From Spizellomyces punctatus DAOM BR117 (lineage: Eukaryota > Chytridiomycota > Chytridiomycetes > Spizellomycetales > Spizellomycetaceae), in NCBI RefSeq assembly GCF_000182565.1, contig NW_015971542.1, positions 258,976 through 322,975 of the forward strand: a stretch of DNA of 64,000 nt, in the 5' to 3' direction. Every line of letters starts with the position of its first letter. The stretch's first letter is position 1. Of this stretch, positions 32,016 through 43,289 are shown one piece after another. A model generated the notes under the pieces. It saw only the letters and a program-made list of their open reading frames with translations. It was not told the origin of the DNA and ran no database searches. The translations under genes and the position numbers were made by a program.

Positions 32016-34983
32016 CTACTGTCCAAACTGTTTCGCACGATAAAGCTGCCTACGAAACCTCACCCCAATCCTCTCAAGCACACTCGGCGAAATCCTCAAA
32101 CTCGCACTCTCACAATCCCTCAAACACCCTTTAACAGCTCCCATCAAATTAGCCGCACAAGCAACCAGTTGGGCATCCCGATCACGATCCATAGGTGCAG
32201 ACGCTTTAACAGCCGCAACAATCTTGAGTTGTTGTCCCAGGGTTTGAATCTTATCTGAACATGCTAGGAGTTGAGCACGTAACCTCCGATCCGTACATGC
32301 CTCAATAATGGGTCGAGCACTTTGGGAAACTGTCATGGCTTGTGATGTGATTTGTTGGGCGGAGGCTATAAATGCTTTTTTGGTTGCCGGTTGGGCTGAG
32401 GTGCGGAGTTGGGTGTGGAGGGCTGAGAGGTCCAAGAGGTTTTGGGACATGATGGTTACGGCGTGGACAATGGGGTTTTGGGTTGATGTCCAGTTTGAGG
32501 CTTCGACTTTGAGTTCTTGTCCTGCAGCCTTTTGATGCGTAGGGGACTTTAAAACCTTTTTTCAAAGAGATCAATGACTACAAATATGCCCTTACCTTGA
32601 TGGGCTCCGCTTTAGCCTCCTCTTCAGACAACAAAACCGGTTTCTCCTCCTCAACAATAACAACATCCTGCAACGTTTCCACCAATTCATCCAAAGCATG
32701 TTTAGCACTTTTCACATTCGTTTCTTCTTGAGGCTCCGATTCTTGTGTATTTGTATCCTCAATGAGCTCGTTTCCGCCCTTGTAGTTTCGGATCACGTCG
32801 CCGAGGCCTGTGAGGTGGGATGCGAGGTCCCGGACGATGGAACCGAGTTCAAGGGCTGCGTCGAGGGAGGAGGCGGTCAGGGAGTTGAGGACCAGTTCGG
32901 CGCCAGATAATAGTTGTGGGAGGACTAGAAGAAAACAAAATAGAGTTTCTCAATATAAACATATGGAAAAAAAACCTTTTTGAATAACATGCCAAAAGAT
33001 AGGACATACTTGTTTCAACCTGCTTAATCTTGGCATCTAATTCCTTGCGATATCCAGCATCTTCTGTATTCTCTGCCTCTTTTCTTGCGACTGCTACAAA
33101 CTGGTGGGCAGCCGATACAAGCAGTGCAGCTTCCTGATGTGTGGACCGGATGTCACCCTTTGAAGCCACGGCTGCTAAAGCACGGGCATGATGCTCAAAC
33201 CCATTCTCTTTTAACCACAAAAAGTGTAAATATAGATACCTAGATACGCAAAAAAAAAAAAAAACCAAAATGATACTCACTGGCTCCCGATACCAATTCA
33301 TGAGCTTTAAACACCCCTTCCTGTCCCACCATTAACCTCTGCACATCCTTGACACCGTCTTCCCACGCCGCAACAACAGCCTTGTAATGCTCCTGAGTGG
33401 CAGCATCAGCAGGATTCGCCACCAACAATTCCGTAGCACCTTTTAAGCCAGATGTTAACCCCTTTAGCCGATCTCTAGCCACTTTGAGTTCCTGCGCAAG
33501 TTGGGGATGGGTCCGACACACCGTATCCATGGCCGTCGTAGCAAGTGCATACAATTTCGCTGATTCACCTTCAAAGCGTTCTAACCCCTCTTGAACGGCT
33601 TTTGTGTCCCCTTTTTTAGCGGATTCGTGAATGTGTGTCAAGAGTGTCCCGGGTTGGGTCGTGCTCCCCACATTGGCGATCACGCTCCCAGCTTCGGAAA
33701 CGATACTCTTGTTCAACCCGGTTTGAAGGGCCTCCGTGCGTGCCGTGAGATTATCCAGTGCGGTACGGAGGGCACGTTCGGTCTCTGGGGTAGGTTTTGC
33801 TGAATAGTCTTTTAGAGCCTTTTGGAGACGGGTTTCAGAGTTTGTAAGTTCGGTTACTAGGGTCTCGCAGGCGGCTTTTTGGAGGGGGTCTTTTAGGCCT
33901 TTGATTTGATCTAAAAAGGGGGGTGTATTCAATACATTTTCCTTGTCCTTTTCACTCCATTTTGATTAAAACTACTAGTACGCACCTTGAGCGTGCTGGA
34001 TGATGGCACCGATGGCATCGGATTGCTCCGTAATGGCTCCATGAACATCTTGAGTTGACCCGGATTGAAGGCCTCGGAAGATTTTGGGAACGTATTCTTC
34101 GGCAAGCGCTTTTCGGAGTTTGCCTACCTCGCCAATCTGGTCATACCAAAATTCAGTGTCAAAACCCCTCTCTTTTCAACCACCAAGCTCAAAATAAGAC
34201 AAACAACTATACCTCCATGGCCAACCCTTCCTCCTCCGTTGTAAACTGCACCACCACTTCAATCTCCTTAACCACGTCCACCAGTCTCTCACACGTCTCC
34301 TTCCGAGCGTTCTTGGTACCCTCCTTTCCAGGATGCATCAAACACAACTTGCACACCCCAATCAACCCCGGACTCTGCTTGGTCAACGCCACAATAGCCG
34401 TCTTGAGCCGCGTTTGCAAGACTGGGTACAACAACTCTGCGACACGCTTATTGGTCAACTGAGCCAACACCACAATCGTTTGCGACGCTTGGGCAATGGT
34501 TTGAACGTAGCTCTGAGCATCGGTAGGTGAAGGGGGCCCAAGGGTGATGGTGTAAAGTAGATTCCGGAGGAGCGTACACGCTGACAAAATCTTTCGAACC
34601 TCGGCATCATCAAACACATTCAATACTTGGGTCGTTCCCGATAAAATCCCCTTGACAGCATCCAAAAGCCCCTGTCGTCCACTCTGAGAATACGGATCAG
34701 AAACTAACCCCTGAGTAGATTCAACGAGCAATGCAGCAGCTTTGGTGACTCCTTCGCACGCTAATGGCATATCTCGCTTCATAATCTCATCAGCACTAGG
34801 TTGGTCTTGGATTTTTTTACCGACTGAGACGAGGTTGGCGATTTGGGATTCGACCCCGCTGGCCAAGGCCGACAAGTCTGGCATGGGTGTTCCTTCCGTT
34901 TCGGCATCGGATACAATGACAATGAGTGAGCTGACTGCTTCTGCTAACGGACTTAGAACGGTTTTGGAGGTTGTTGTGTGCAT
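32016..34983 (-). CDS. VCL: Vinculin
   Basis: Actin-binding adhesion scaffold of the vinculin/alpha-catenin family. The head starts with MHTTTSKTVLSPLAEAVSSL, then LVSVGKKIQDQ, IMKRDMPLACEGV, SDPYSQSGRQGLLDAVKGIL and FDDAEVRKIL. These align step by step with the animal D1 domain (RDMPPAF, SDPYSVPAR, FDEAEVRKI). Middle exons keep the four-helix-bundle repeats. The final exon is the tail: PATKKAFIASAQQITSQA, then CTDRRLRAQLLACSDKI and LGQQLKIVAAVKAS, matching CTDKRIRTNLL and TQLKILSTVKA. The animal proline-rich strap is replaced by an acidic Glu/Asp linker (about 32640-32790). At least seven exons; every join checked keeps the frame. Vinculin is known from animals and some unikont relatives and is missing in Dikarya. 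Confidence 0.9.
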
Positions 34984-35680
34984 TTTTTTTTTTAAAAGTA
35001 TCGTGTGTGTTAACAGCAAAAGTTCAACTCCCAACACGTATTTTTCTAGGCGGAGTTGCTTACGGCATTCACCTTCCACATGAATATTCCATCCACATTG
35101 GAATGCAAGCGTGGAGATGTCCGAATTGGTAAACAAAATCCTAACGCGGTATAGTGCCCTGTCGAGTGTCCGCACACGAAGCCGCTGCTTTTGTTGGGGG
35201 AGGTCTTTGCTTGCAATTTCCCTTTTAGCCAAGTGGGGAGGGTGAACTTTATCTGGTATCTTTTTTTAATTATTCTTTTGTTTTTCCTTTTGGTGTGTTG
35301 GGTTGACAGTCCTGCCTTTGTTTACTGCAGGACTTTAAGTGATCGTCTTGTCTGGGGATTTTGAAAGGTATGTCCCATCGTGTTTAGGATGGCGGGATGG
35401 CGCTGGTCATGAGGGTGATCTACGTGTATATACACCCGCGATGGGAATATGTCCTTTACTGTGCGCAGACTCTGTTAGCGGTATTGCTGAGGTCATACTG
35501 CATTCAGCATCTGGTACGGTTGCTGTGGGGACTGGGCAAATATGCACGTTTAGATTACACCGAGATCTCGCTATGTGTCACCGCCATCTTGGCGGAATGC
35601 ACACCAGTTGCATACGACATGATAGTCCAGACTGTCAACCAACACTTTCTGACAACTGTCTTGCACCTCATTGTCTACAG
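34984..35680. promoter_or_regulatory. Divergent promoter, vinculin / C9-methyltransferase
   Basis: About 700 bases. A poly-T/A tract abuts the vinculin ATG. Nearer the methyltransferase, the frame stays open upstream of its chosen ATG from 35339. That upstream stretch shows no conserved residues and probably is 5' leader. No other gene seen. Confidence 0.5.
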
Positions 35681-37260
35681 ATGTCACCCAACCACAATGT
35701 CCATCAAGTGGCGCCGACACGCTACCGTGTCGAAGGGCCCGGCAACATGTACTTTTCCAACTTGCAACTCGTTGGTAGCATTTTGGGTGTTCCTCTGGGT
35801 ATCGTCCTGCTCACGGGATGGCCCTTGGCATGGTTCCCGTTCCTGGCCGTCCTGCTAGCTCTTCCCGTGTTTGCGGCGTACAATGTCCTGTACGCTCAAT
35901 ATGCTCCTCCGATTCGCCCCCAGAAAGGCCTACCGGGCAAGAACATTGAGGATTACATGGTGATAAAGGACAAGGAACTTCAGATCTATTCTGGCAAAAA
36001 GAAGATTCCCATTGAGACCTTCTTTGAGAATTACTTTGATGAAAAGATTGATATCAAGGATGATATGTTGGAGCTTTTGGAATCGAGACATGATTGGGCT
36101 TCCTTCATTTGGACCACGGCTCAGGCAAAGTTTTTCTTGACTCAGTGGATTCCTGAGACGCTCTGGCATTCCAAGAAGCAGGATGAGGATCAAGTGCGGG
36201 ACCACTACGACCGTGGAGATGACTTTTATGAATCATTCTGTGAGTGAACCGCTTGGTACTGCCCTCATGTCAGCACACGTATCTAACCGTGTGATTTTGC
36301 TTTCTAGTGGGCCCGATGATGATCTACACCTCTGGTATCATGACCAGCGCCACCAAGCGCGAAACCCTTGAAGAATTGCAACAGAACAAGCTCAACTTGG
36401 TCTGTGACAAGATTCAACTGAAACCCGGCGACCGGATGCTCGACATTGGTTGCGGCTGGGGGACCTTGTCGGTTCATGCCGCCAAGGCCGGAGCCAAAGT
36501 CACTGGTGTTACCCTTGGAAAGAACCAGGCTGCGTGGGGAACCCGCAAGGCGCAGGAAGCTGGCGTGTCCTCCAATGTCCAAATCCTTTGCAAAGATTAC
36601 CGTGACATTCCCTTCCAAAAGTACGACAAGATTACTTGTCTTGAGATGGCCGAGCATGTTGGTGTGCTCCGCTTTCAAACATTCTTGTTGCAAGTTCGGG
36701 AAATGTTGGAGGACGATGGTGTATTTTTCCTTCAAATTGCAGGGTTGCGTCGGACTTGGCAATATGAGGACCTGATGTGGGGTGTAAGTGTTGTACTGTC
36801 CCTTTCTTGGCCCCTCTGTATGAGCGCTGAGCGTCTGTCTATTTAGCTCTTTATGGCCAAGTATGTCTTCCCTGGCGCGGACGCTTCCTGCCCTCTCAAC
36901 TGGTACATTGAGCAGCTGGAACGAGCTGGCTTTGAGGTGCAGAGCTCCGAGACTCTTGGTGTGCACTACTCGGCGACGATTTACCGCTGGTACTCGAACT
37001 GGTTGAAGAACAAGGACAAGATTATTGCCAAGTATGGTGTGAGGTGGTACAGGATTTGGGAGGTATGTCAGTTGACCTTTTAGCCAGTTATTGGTTCTGG
37101 TTTCATTGACCTTTGTTACACCCGTTTGGATTTCCAGTACTTCCTTGCCTATTCCACTATTATTGCGAGACAAGGCAGTGCTACTGTCTACCAACTGGTT
37201 TGCCACAAGAACTTGAATTCGTTTGATCGGAATCAGTTTATCGAACGACCGAGGCTTTAG
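35681..37260 (+). CDS. Sphingolipid C9-methyltransferase
   Basis: S-adenosylmethionine-dependent enzyme that adds the C9 methyl branch to the sphingoid base of fungal glucosylceramides. It belongs to the cyclopropane-fatty-acid-synthase family. The start MSPNHNVHQVAPTRYRVEG is followed by two N-terminal membrane helices (LVGSILGVPLGIVLLTG, FLAVLLALPVFAAYNVL), as in fungal C9-MT. Then come the DHYDRGDDFYESFLGPMMIYTSG block (joined across an intron at TTCT|GTGAGT), SAM motif I LDIGCGWGTLSVHAAK, LEMAEHVGVLRF, and a late QLERAGFEVQS..LGVHYS. Three introns are seen (about 36241-36306, 36784-36846 and 37062-37136). The stop TAG is at 37258. The start is placed at the ATG after the intron-like CTACAG. 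Probably an ER membrane enzyme. Confidence 0.9.
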
Positions 37261-38349
37261 TGGTTTTACCATTACTTTGTAGTAGGGGTTTGAAACTTAT
37301 TTAGGATTATAGGAAGGAGAGAGGGTTGGGGTATCTAGATGAACGTTTGGGGCTTAGCAAAAAAGTGTAGAAGTTAGGGACTTTGGTCTTAAAACTTGTA
37401 CTTTTTTCGGAAGATGAAGGCTTTTGATGGTTTTTCTTTTTATTGTGCAGGGCGGTGTGCTTGATTGAATAACTGTTTGACGTGGTACCCCACTGACCAG
37501 CCAACCGACCGTGACTATTCCATCAAAATCAAAAACCATTTGATTTCCACTCTGCGACTGCGCGGCAGTCCCACCAAAGCAATATTTAAACCCACCATCA
37601 CATATAACCTCTTTTCTGCATTTCTATTCTCCCTACTTGCTCAAAGTAGGTCGAGATATCCACCACGCTGAGTGATGATTGATCGTAGCAGGTAAGGAGA
37701 AGGACAAAAAGATCGAGTACGTATTTTATGTATTCTCTTTGCCCTCATGTCTGTAACCGTTATATCTGACAGCTGGCCTGTATTCTTTTCTTTTATACTT
37801 TTTGAATAGAAGGATTTTTGGGGGCTTTTTGGAGAGAGGTTGTTTGGAGAGGTTTTAGATTTTGAGATGTATATTGTTAGTAGTTGGAATATGTTGTGAC
37901 TTTTGGCTTTTCATGAGGTTTTAACAAGGATGAGTGAGGACCAGCAAGCCGGCTCTGAGTGGGGCACTGAACGATACACAGCTAACACTCATCAGAAAAG
38001 GATTTGATGCGTGACGTTAAAAGCCTGGTTGTGCATAACTGGAACAGACTGGGTAGAGTCGCATACTGCAAACGTACAGTAGATGCAGAACGACATGAGT
38101 GGGTTCTCATTCAAATGAGTTTCTATCTGCTAATTTAGTTTGTATAAAGTTTACAACCTCAAAAGTCCACGTTGCTCATCATCTTTTGCTCAAACCCCAC
38201 TACAACTCATATCGAGTATTGCATCGGACAGATAAACGGGGAACACAGCAGAAACATAGCAGCGCGTGCAGATTGATGGGCATAGCCATACCGCCATAGC
38301 ACCATCTATAAAAATAGGGCGAGTTGAAAGAAATGCAAAACCACCCACA
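37261..38349. other. Gene-poor interval
   Basis: Nearly 1.1 kb without a supportable gene. It has a TATTTAAA box near 37592 followed by a CT-rich stretch and a splice-donor-like GCAG|GTAAGG near 37690, as if a leader exon of some transcript starts here. I could not find a protein frame that follows. A weak C/D-box-like arrangement at 37673-37775 was considered and not called. Confidence 0.4.
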
Positions 38350-38781
38350 ATGGAAAACATCACCCATGTCCGCGCAGAACAACCAGAGTTCCCGCAACGT
38401 CGCGCAGAACACTCGGATTTTGTCAAAGGCAAAGTAATTGGATTGCACCAAGGAGGCCACTCCACCAGGCAGATGGCACACATTCTTGTTATCCCACAAT
38501 CCACTGTATCAAATATTATCATACGATACCGGACGACTGGATCGGTTACCACACCTAAACGTCCCGGACGCCCTCGTGCTGCTACACCAGAACAGTTGGC
38601 CATCATTAAGAACACGGTATTGGCTCTTCGGTGCTCCCCTCTCCGAGTCATCAAGCATGAGCTGGAGACCAAACATGGAATTAAATTCCATTACCAGACT
38701 CTCTTGGCTATTATCTATAGCCTCGGTCTTCGGAGTAATGTCGCTCCTTGCAAACCTTACAAACCACCCGTGGGTAACTGA
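38350..38781 (+). pseudogene. Tc1/mariner-type transposase HTH fragment
   Basis: The 143-residue frame starts MENITHVRAEQPEFP and has a paired HTH DNA-binding region typical of Tc1/mariner/pogo-like transposases: FVKGKVIGLHQGGHSTRQMAHIL, STVSNIIIRYRTTGSVTTPKRPGRPRAATP (the GRPR linker), and PLRVIKHELETKHGIKFHYQTL. It stops at the point where the catalytic DDE domain should begin. Past the TGA a little similarity may continue (RLWIQWTGK), but no DDE signature is visible. I saw no terminal inverted repeats. It is either a decayed element or a retained DNA-binding module. The intact first 143 codons are compatible with recent decay or with use. Confidence 0.65.
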
Positions 38782-39062
38782 AGAGCTCGTCTTTGGATTC
38801 AATGGACAGGAAAAGTTAGCTTGGACACTGGCAGTGATGAGTTGTACTTTACCATATTCAGCAAAAGCAGAGGGTTAGCTGTGTATGCTCAGTGCCTGTC
38901 TGTGCAGCGGTGCACGCAGGATATGGGTCGCATGCTAAATATGTTAGTCATTTTAAATACGTCAAATTCAAACCCCTGGTATGCTTAAACATTGAATAGG
39001 TCGATACGATTAATACAATACATATCATGAAGAAGAAAAAAACTGCCAAGAGCTGTACGAAG
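38782..39062. other. Intergenic, transposase remnant to tRNA
   Basis: About 280 bases, possibly holding decayed transposase sequence in the first 120 bases. AT-rich after 38935. No other feature seen. Confidence 0.4.
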
Positions 39063-39145
39063 TGACGAGAGTGGGATTTGAACCCACGCCTCCGGAGAGA
39101 TCAGGGCCTTAACCTGACGCCTTAGACCAACTCGGCCATCTCGCC
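39063..39145 (-). tRNA. tRNA-Leu (anticodon AAG)
   Basis: Read on the minus strand: acceptor stem GGCGAGA/TCTCGTC (one G-U pair), D arm with TGGCCGAGTTGGTC (A box), anticodon stem TCAGG/CCTGA around loop TTAAGGC (AAG at positions 34-36), a long type II variable arm as expected for Leu, and TPsiC GGGTTCGAATCCC (B box). No intron. After modification A34 becomes inosine and reads CUN codons. It sits 126 bases before ALG6 on the opposite strand. Confidence 0.95.
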
Positions 39146-39270
39146 ATGTGGATTTCAAGGGGTAAACGACACTCCATTCTTCACAGTTGGTCTTGCGAGA
39201 TAGTCAAGTCGTTTGTTGCTTGCAATCTGGTAGATCCCTCCCGAATGCCCAAGAGCCAACCATCCTTGCT

Positions 39271-41186
39271 ATGATCTCGTCTCCTGGGAAAAGCCCATCA
39301 AAGTCCACCCGCTCCTCTCCTCCACCCGACCTCGGCATCACCTCTCATTGGTACACCCTCTTACTCGAATCCAAAGGCGGACACCTCGCGCTTTTCTCCA
39401 CCTACCTCTTCACCATCTTTATCAAATGGTGCGTATCTCTCAACGGATACTCTGGCCAGGGCGTTCCACCCCTCTACGGCGACTTTGAGGCGCAGAGGCA
39501 TTGGCTAGAATTAACCGTTATTCTACCGCGCGAAAAATGGTATCGTTACGACCTCCAGTATTGGGGGTTGGACTATCCATTGATAACGGCATATCATAGT
39601 TGGGTTATGGGCATTATGTGAGTTTATAAAGTGTGCTTTAAGTGTGGAGATGAGGTCTCATGTAGTGTTATTGCAGAGCACGGTGCATTAATCCCGAATG
39701 GGTTGCGCTGGACACATCCCGTGGATACGAAAGCGATGGACTCACGGTGTTTATGAGGGCTACGGCACTCGTAACGGAGTATGCCTTGTACGTCCCCGCT
39801 GTTGTCTTTTTCGCTAATCGTTGGATAGGGTATGCAGAGTTCGTTCCCAAAGTTTGTACCTAATCGTTTGCCGAGTGTCCGTCGGATCTTGGCTCACGTT
39901 TCTCATATGCAGAATGTTCTCATCCTCCTGATACTCCTTCAACCCGCCCTTATTATCATCGACCATGGTCATTTTCAGTACAATTCAGCCATGTTGGGTT
40001 TCACGGTGTGGACCATCATGTGTCTGATTCGCGGCAAATACCTCCTCGGAAGTATAATGTTTTGCTTGGCGCTGAATTATAAACAGATGGCACTGTTTTA
40101 TGCGTTGCCTGTTTTTTGGTTTTTGCTTGGTCGCTGCTTTATTGAGAAAGGGTAGGTTTTTGCGGATTTGTTGCAAATCGTGCACGTTGATCTCATGGGA
40201 TATTCATTGGCGATAGTGGCTTCCGGTTATTGATCAAGATCGCATGTACAGTTGTCGCGACATTTGCTATCATCTTTGCCCTCTACTCTACATCCCTACC
40301 CGATGTCCTTCAAGTCTTTAAGAGAGTTTTCCCCGTTGAACGTGGACTCTATGAAGACAAAGTGGCTAATGTCTGGTGTGCAATCAGTGTGGTGATCAAA
40401 TTGCGACAAATGTTTGATCTCCAAACATTGGTGTATGTCAGGTAAGGTTTTGTGCTGGAGGTTGGACCTTTTTCGGATTCTCGTTGAACTGGAATTGTAG
40501 TATCCTAGCCACACTCCTGTCCGTCTTACCCTCCGGCATCAATCTTTTCCTCAGCCCAACACCTAAGCGTCTCGTATACGCGCTGCTGAACTCTTCATTA
40601 GGGTTCTTCCTGTTCGCCTTCCAAGTCCACGAGAAATCGATCTTATTGCCGCTGTTACCCGCTACGTTATTGTTGCTGGACGAGCCGCTATGGAGCGTGT
40701 GGTTTAATAACGTGGCCATGTTTAGGTAAACCATCGTTGCGGTACATGCGATTTGAATTTGGTTGTTAAATGCTACTGTGCATTTTGTAGTATGTTCCCT
40801 CTGCTAAAGAGGGATCAGCTCGTGCTTCCCTATGTCCTCCTTTTACTTCTTTGGAACTGGTTTGCCAGTTTCAGTATTAGACAGGCGTCCAAGAATGCCA
40901 AGATCGTAGTGCTGGTAATGTCACTCCGCTTCTTGATAACGCTAAAAACGTTTTTGTCCTCACTATTTGTTGTTGATTACAGCTTTCATACATGCCGATA
41001 CTTTTGGTCCACACGCTAGAGGCAACGGTCCCGCCCCCTGCAAAATTTCCAGACATTTACACAATGGCCAGTGTCGGAATTAGCACCGGACTTTTTCTAG
41101 TATTTCTAGTATATTTCAATTATCGACAGTTTACATTGAGTGACAGTAGTATACCCAGCATCAACAACAAACTAAAAAGAACATAG
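39271..41186 (+). CDS. ALG6: ALG6 dolichyl-P-Glc:Man9 alpha-1,3-glucosyltransferase
   Basis: ER membrane enzyme of N-glycan assembly that adds the first glucose to the lipid-linked Man9GlcNAc2 oligosaccharide. The first exon has the catalytic-loop signature [14 protein letters not shown] and [17 protein letters not shown]. The usual GLDYPPLTAYHS has a second Pro where this protein has Leu. Later exons give FINPEW-like [66 protein letters not shown] and [16 protein letters not shown], all in family order. About 10 or more membrane helices and at least six introns. The start [11 protein letters not shown] is the first ATG. It converges on the mannose-6-phosphate isomerase gene with only 32 bases between stops. 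Confidence 0.93.
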
Positions 41187-41218
41187 CCCATCGTAAGGAG
41201 TTGCGTTCGTTTAATAAA

Positions 41219-42683
41219 TTAAGTGCAGAATGCCCGGTAGGAAGTGAAAGGACCATCTCCCAGCCCCGTCAAGGTGACAGCCACGCCTGCACTGATGAAA
41301 AACACGTAGCCTGCTTTTGCATCCAAAACAGTCTTGGTCCCAGTGTTGCTATACTCAATCTTTCCGTTTCCCTCCGTGACGATCAACACGCTCGGTCCCG
41401 CGATACCTTCTACTGTTTCTTGTTCTTTCTCAAGCCGGGTGCGCAGAATCGAAAACTCTTGGATAGGGGGATCGTACAAAGTTGTGTTCTTGAGGCCTTT
41501 GTATGGGTCTCCGTGCAGAATCTGGGCATCAGCCGGACCGTAGTTGTAGGTTAGGCATTTGACGAGGGTATCCACATCCTTGAACTTTGGTGTCAATCCC
41601 GAACGAATCACATTGTCGGATGCAGCCATGCACTCCACGCAATCTGCACCGGAGCGGTAAATCAAAAAGAAGTTCAGATATCACCATTGAAAATTAAGCT
41701 TACCCCCGGAAAGGTACGCATGTGGCTCATTGGCGGCCAAAAAGATTGATTCGCCGGGGCTCAGCTTGACATGATTTAGTAAAAATGCGCAAAATACACC
41801 AACGTCTTTGGGAAACTGTTCATTCAGACGGTAAACCAGTTCAAACAATCCTCCTTTGGTGTTTAGTCCATCGGCTTGTATTCTGGTTATCAATTTGTCC
41901 AGTTGTTCATGGAGCGCTTTTTCGTCGCTCTCCATCAATGTTTTGAACAGGAGCTTCAAAACATCCTTGTTGGCCGCGAGATCTTTGGCATCAGTTGATT
42001 CACCCGCTTTATCCACTTGCACTTCGAATTGTTTGGATACGGCATCACCGATCAGGTCCCGGAATTCGGGAAATTGAGTGAGATTGGCCTTGATTTCTTT
42101 CAAAGGGCGGAAGTTGATGAATGCTTCAAAAGGGGTGAGGGCAATGGCCTAACAAAATGCATTCATCGTCAGTCAACAAAGTCGCATTCGTTGCTCTATG
42201 GTCTCTGTACCATTTCAGGCTTGTGGTTTGGGTCCTTGTAAATATCAGGGAACCTTGCATGCAGGTCGCCTGCCAATTTCTTATCCGGATGCGCTTGGAT
42301 GGACAACGCCTTTCTGATGGACAAGACTTTGAACAGGAAGGGAAGGTCGCCGCTGTATTCTTGGTGTAGCTTTTCAGTCAAGTTTGTTGCGTTCAATATC
42401 GTCTTGAGAGGGGTATCTGTGTCGAAGACTTTTGAAGGCCCGTTGGGGTGGGTTCCCATCCAAAGCTATTTACCAATATTTTGTTGGACTGTAAACCCGA
42501 TTTGTATGATTCGCATGCTGTCTCAAACGAAGCCTACCTCTGCATACGGCGTGTTTTCCTTTGCGGCAAACTCTGGCGAAGCAGCCGCAAGCTCCGCGAC
42601 TTTGCTGTCCTTTCCTAGCTTTCCCCAATCATATGATTGACTTTTGCAATCCAGACGGATGATGGGCGCGTGTGCAGTCATTT
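41219..42683 (-). CDS. PMI40: Mannose-6-phosphate isomerase
   Basis: Zinc metalloenzyme that interconverts fructose-6-P and mannose-6-P and feeds GDP-mannose for cell wall and glycans. The start is MTAHAPIIRLDCKSQSYDWGK (the SYDWG block). Then come LWMGTHPNGPSKV, LPFLFKVLSIRKALSIQAHPDK (zinc ligands Gln and His in QAHPDK), HKPEM (zinc Glu), FEAFINFRPL, LSPGESIFLAANEPHAYLSG (zinc His in EPHAYLSG) and DCVECMAASDNVIRSGLTPKF. All are hallmark type I PMI motifs. Introns are short. The C-terminal beta domain ends YRAFCT. Upstream lies a 600-base divergent promoter shared with IFT74. Confidence 0.95.
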
Positions 42684-43289
42684 CAAGGACGTAGTGACTG
42701 GTTGAAACGTTTTAGATGGGTTGATGAATGTGGTTTTCTCCTTTTTACTGGCTTAGGCTGACTGTCAACAGCGCGGCGGATGCGCCCCGACAGCGCTGCT
42801 TATCCAGGTGGCCACGTTGCTCATTTAGCCTTTTTGGGTTTGCCTATGAGATACATTGTCAAAGGTGATCCGCCCCAAAAGGATTATATCATAACCACGT
42901 GCGGAAGATGCTGTGCTGGTTGATCCTTGAACGAAAACTGTAAACTTTTGTCTTTTGTCACTTAAGTTTTGGTCGCAGCACTTTGCATTAGCTGAGAATT
43001 TCCACAAGCTGTGGAGTGGAGGACTTATTTTGAACATGATGCCCACGATCATTACCAACAACTTTGAAGCCAAAGAAAGTGCTTATAGCTGTTGCATTGC
43101 TAATATTCCGGGGTCCATTCGAATCTTTGAAGAACATAGCGATTGTCGTATCGGGCTATTCCCAACGTTTAGACGCTTTACGCGCAGGATGTGATCGAGG
43201 GATCCAGCTGGGATGGCGTAAGCAGTGTTGGACGCGTCCTCACGCAGTGATCCAAATCATTCTCATCTGAATATTTAACAGTCACCACC
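42684..43289. promoter_or_regulatory. Divergent promoter, PMI40 / IFT74
   Basis: About 600 bases between outward-reading starts. No further gene seen. One CACGTG-containing site (ACCACGTGCGG, 42895) is present. Confidence 0.5.

Noticed and set aside
37665-37780. Possible C/D-box snoRNA
   Set aside because: GTGATGA near 37673 and CTGA near 37770 with a 4-bp closing stem (GCTG/CAGC) are present, but the stem is short, internal C'/D' boxes are unconvincing and I could not match a guide to rRNA.
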